Made by a program: the position numbers and the translations under genes
The notes under the pieces: generated by a model
Databases searched by the model: none
Seen by the model: the letters and a program-made list of their open reading frames with translations, nothing else
Told to the model about the DNA's origin: nothing
Source of the DNA: an uncultured Erysipelotrichaceae bacterium
Lineage (GTDB): Bacteria > Bacillota_I > Bacilli_A > RFN20 > CAG-826
Assembly (NCBI GenBank): GCA_900321535.1
Contig: ONWJ01000260.1
Coordinates: 1-6,276 of the forward strand
Direction of reading: 5' to 3'
Length of the DNA stretch: 6,276 nucleotides
Part shown: positions 5,718 through 6,276 of the stretch, in pieces
Layout: every line of letters starts with the position of its first letter
Position numbering within the stretch: the first letter of the stretch is position 1

Positions 5718-6257
5718 ATGAGAACCCGATTCCTATTAGCCGCTTCGCTGTCGCTTCTGCTGTCTTCCTGCGGCGGCAACAACCAACAAAACGGCTTCAG
5801 CGCAGCCTTTGAGGCGGTTTTCGGCTGGACCTTCGAGCCGCAGTACTACCGCATAACCCAATTCTCCAAACTCGATAACCTCGTGTCCTATTCGCTACTG
5901 CCAGAGTCGAAAATAAACAAAAACGCCCTCCTTTCCCCCTGCATGAAAGTTGCAGAGGGCTTTGAGTATCGCGAATACAAGATAAACGAGGAGAATCCGG
6001 AGAAATTCAAAAAGTATTTTGCTGGGCGGCTCTATCATTTTAACTGTGAAGACGCACGAAGCGATACACTGCTTGGCGCATGGGAGTTGTTCCTTCATGC
6101 CGAGGCGGTCTTTATCACGTTCGAAACCTCCGCCGATCCAAGCGGAGGCAGATTCTTCGGCTACGAGGGCAATACGGGCGGCATTTGCGATTGGCTTGAC
6201 GAAGCCCTGAAAAACGAGAAGTACGTCTGGGATCAAAACGACAAGCCAGGCGAATAA
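5718..6257 (+). CDS. Small lipoprotein of unknown function
   Basis: A complete 179-residue predicted lipoprotein. Residues 1-18 are the signal peptide: MRTR, a Leu/Ala-rich core, then lipobox LSSC with Cys18 lipidated, followed by GGNNQQNG. The mature part is soluble, with no further membrane segment. It contains many aromatic residues (for example FGWTFEP at 35-41 and VFITFE near 131), three further cysteines and an acidic C-terminus ending KPGE. I recognise no family. The start is secured by AGGAGG seven bases upstream and a promoter with two dyads at 5622-5658. It lies 179 bp after the NTPase-CYTH gene on the same strand but has its own promoter, so a functional link is uncertain. The stop is TAA, with 19 bp left in the window and no visible terminator. 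Confidence 0.85.
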   Translation: MRTRFLLAASLSLLLSSCGGNNQQNGFSAAFEAVFGWTFEPQYYRITQFSKLDNLVSYSLLPESKINKNALLSPCMKVAEGFEYREYKINEENPEKFKKYFAGRLYHFNCEDARSDTLLGAWELFLHAEAVFITFETSADPSGGRFFGYEGNTGGICDWLDEALKNEKYVWDQNDKPGE

Positions 6258-6276
6258 GGTCATCGGCACAAATAAC

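Overview
The window reads as chromosomal DNA from a Gram-positive-type bacterium of moderate GC, by eye in the mid-40s percent. It is probably a Bacilli-related, possibly gut-associated lineage close to Erysipelotrichales, Acholeplasmatales or RF39. This placement is inference. It rests on lipobox signal peptides followed by Ser/Thr/Gln-rich linkers, a clear AGGAGG ribosome binding site on one gene, LacI-family and cre-like operators, and a Ttd14-like AAA_28-CYTH protein. All four visible stop codons are TAA and the tryptophan codons I checked are TGG, so nothing suggests recoding of TGA.

Left two thirds, minus strand. Read in transcription order this is an alpha-glucan utilisation locus. A cell-surface lipoprotein alpha-amylase (GH13 with a C-terminal CBM26-like starch-binding module, 3995 to 1959) comes first. 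A LacI-family repressor (1788 to 778) follows. Last is the N-terminal 206 residues of a second lipoprotein (618 to beyond base 1), whose visible beta domain resembles the one preceding parallel beta-helix glycosidases (GH49/GH28-like). The gaps before the repressor and before the second lipoprotein contain several dyads. One is close to the LacI/MalR type (GTTAACCGGTAAAC), one is a perfect cre-like palindrome (GTAAGCGCTTAC), and one is a 19-bp dyad of unknown recognition. The simplest model is that surface enzymes cut alpha-glucans and the LacI protein, probably with CcpA, controls the locus. No transporter is visible.

Strand-switch region (3996-4449). This 454-bp gap holds no convincing gene. 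Its main content is six 23-bp tandem repeats (four identical, two degenerate at the edges), followed by an extended -10 promoter for the next gene.

Right third, plus strand. A 362-residue P-loop NTPase fused to a CYTH domain (4450-5538) is followed, after a 179-bp gap with its own promoter, by a small lipoprotein of unknown function (5718-6257). The gap contains a 17-bp dyad over a TTGACA box, a TGATAATTATCA palindrome, and a pair of 11-bp direct repeats also spaced 23 bp apart. These two genes have no evident link to glucan use.
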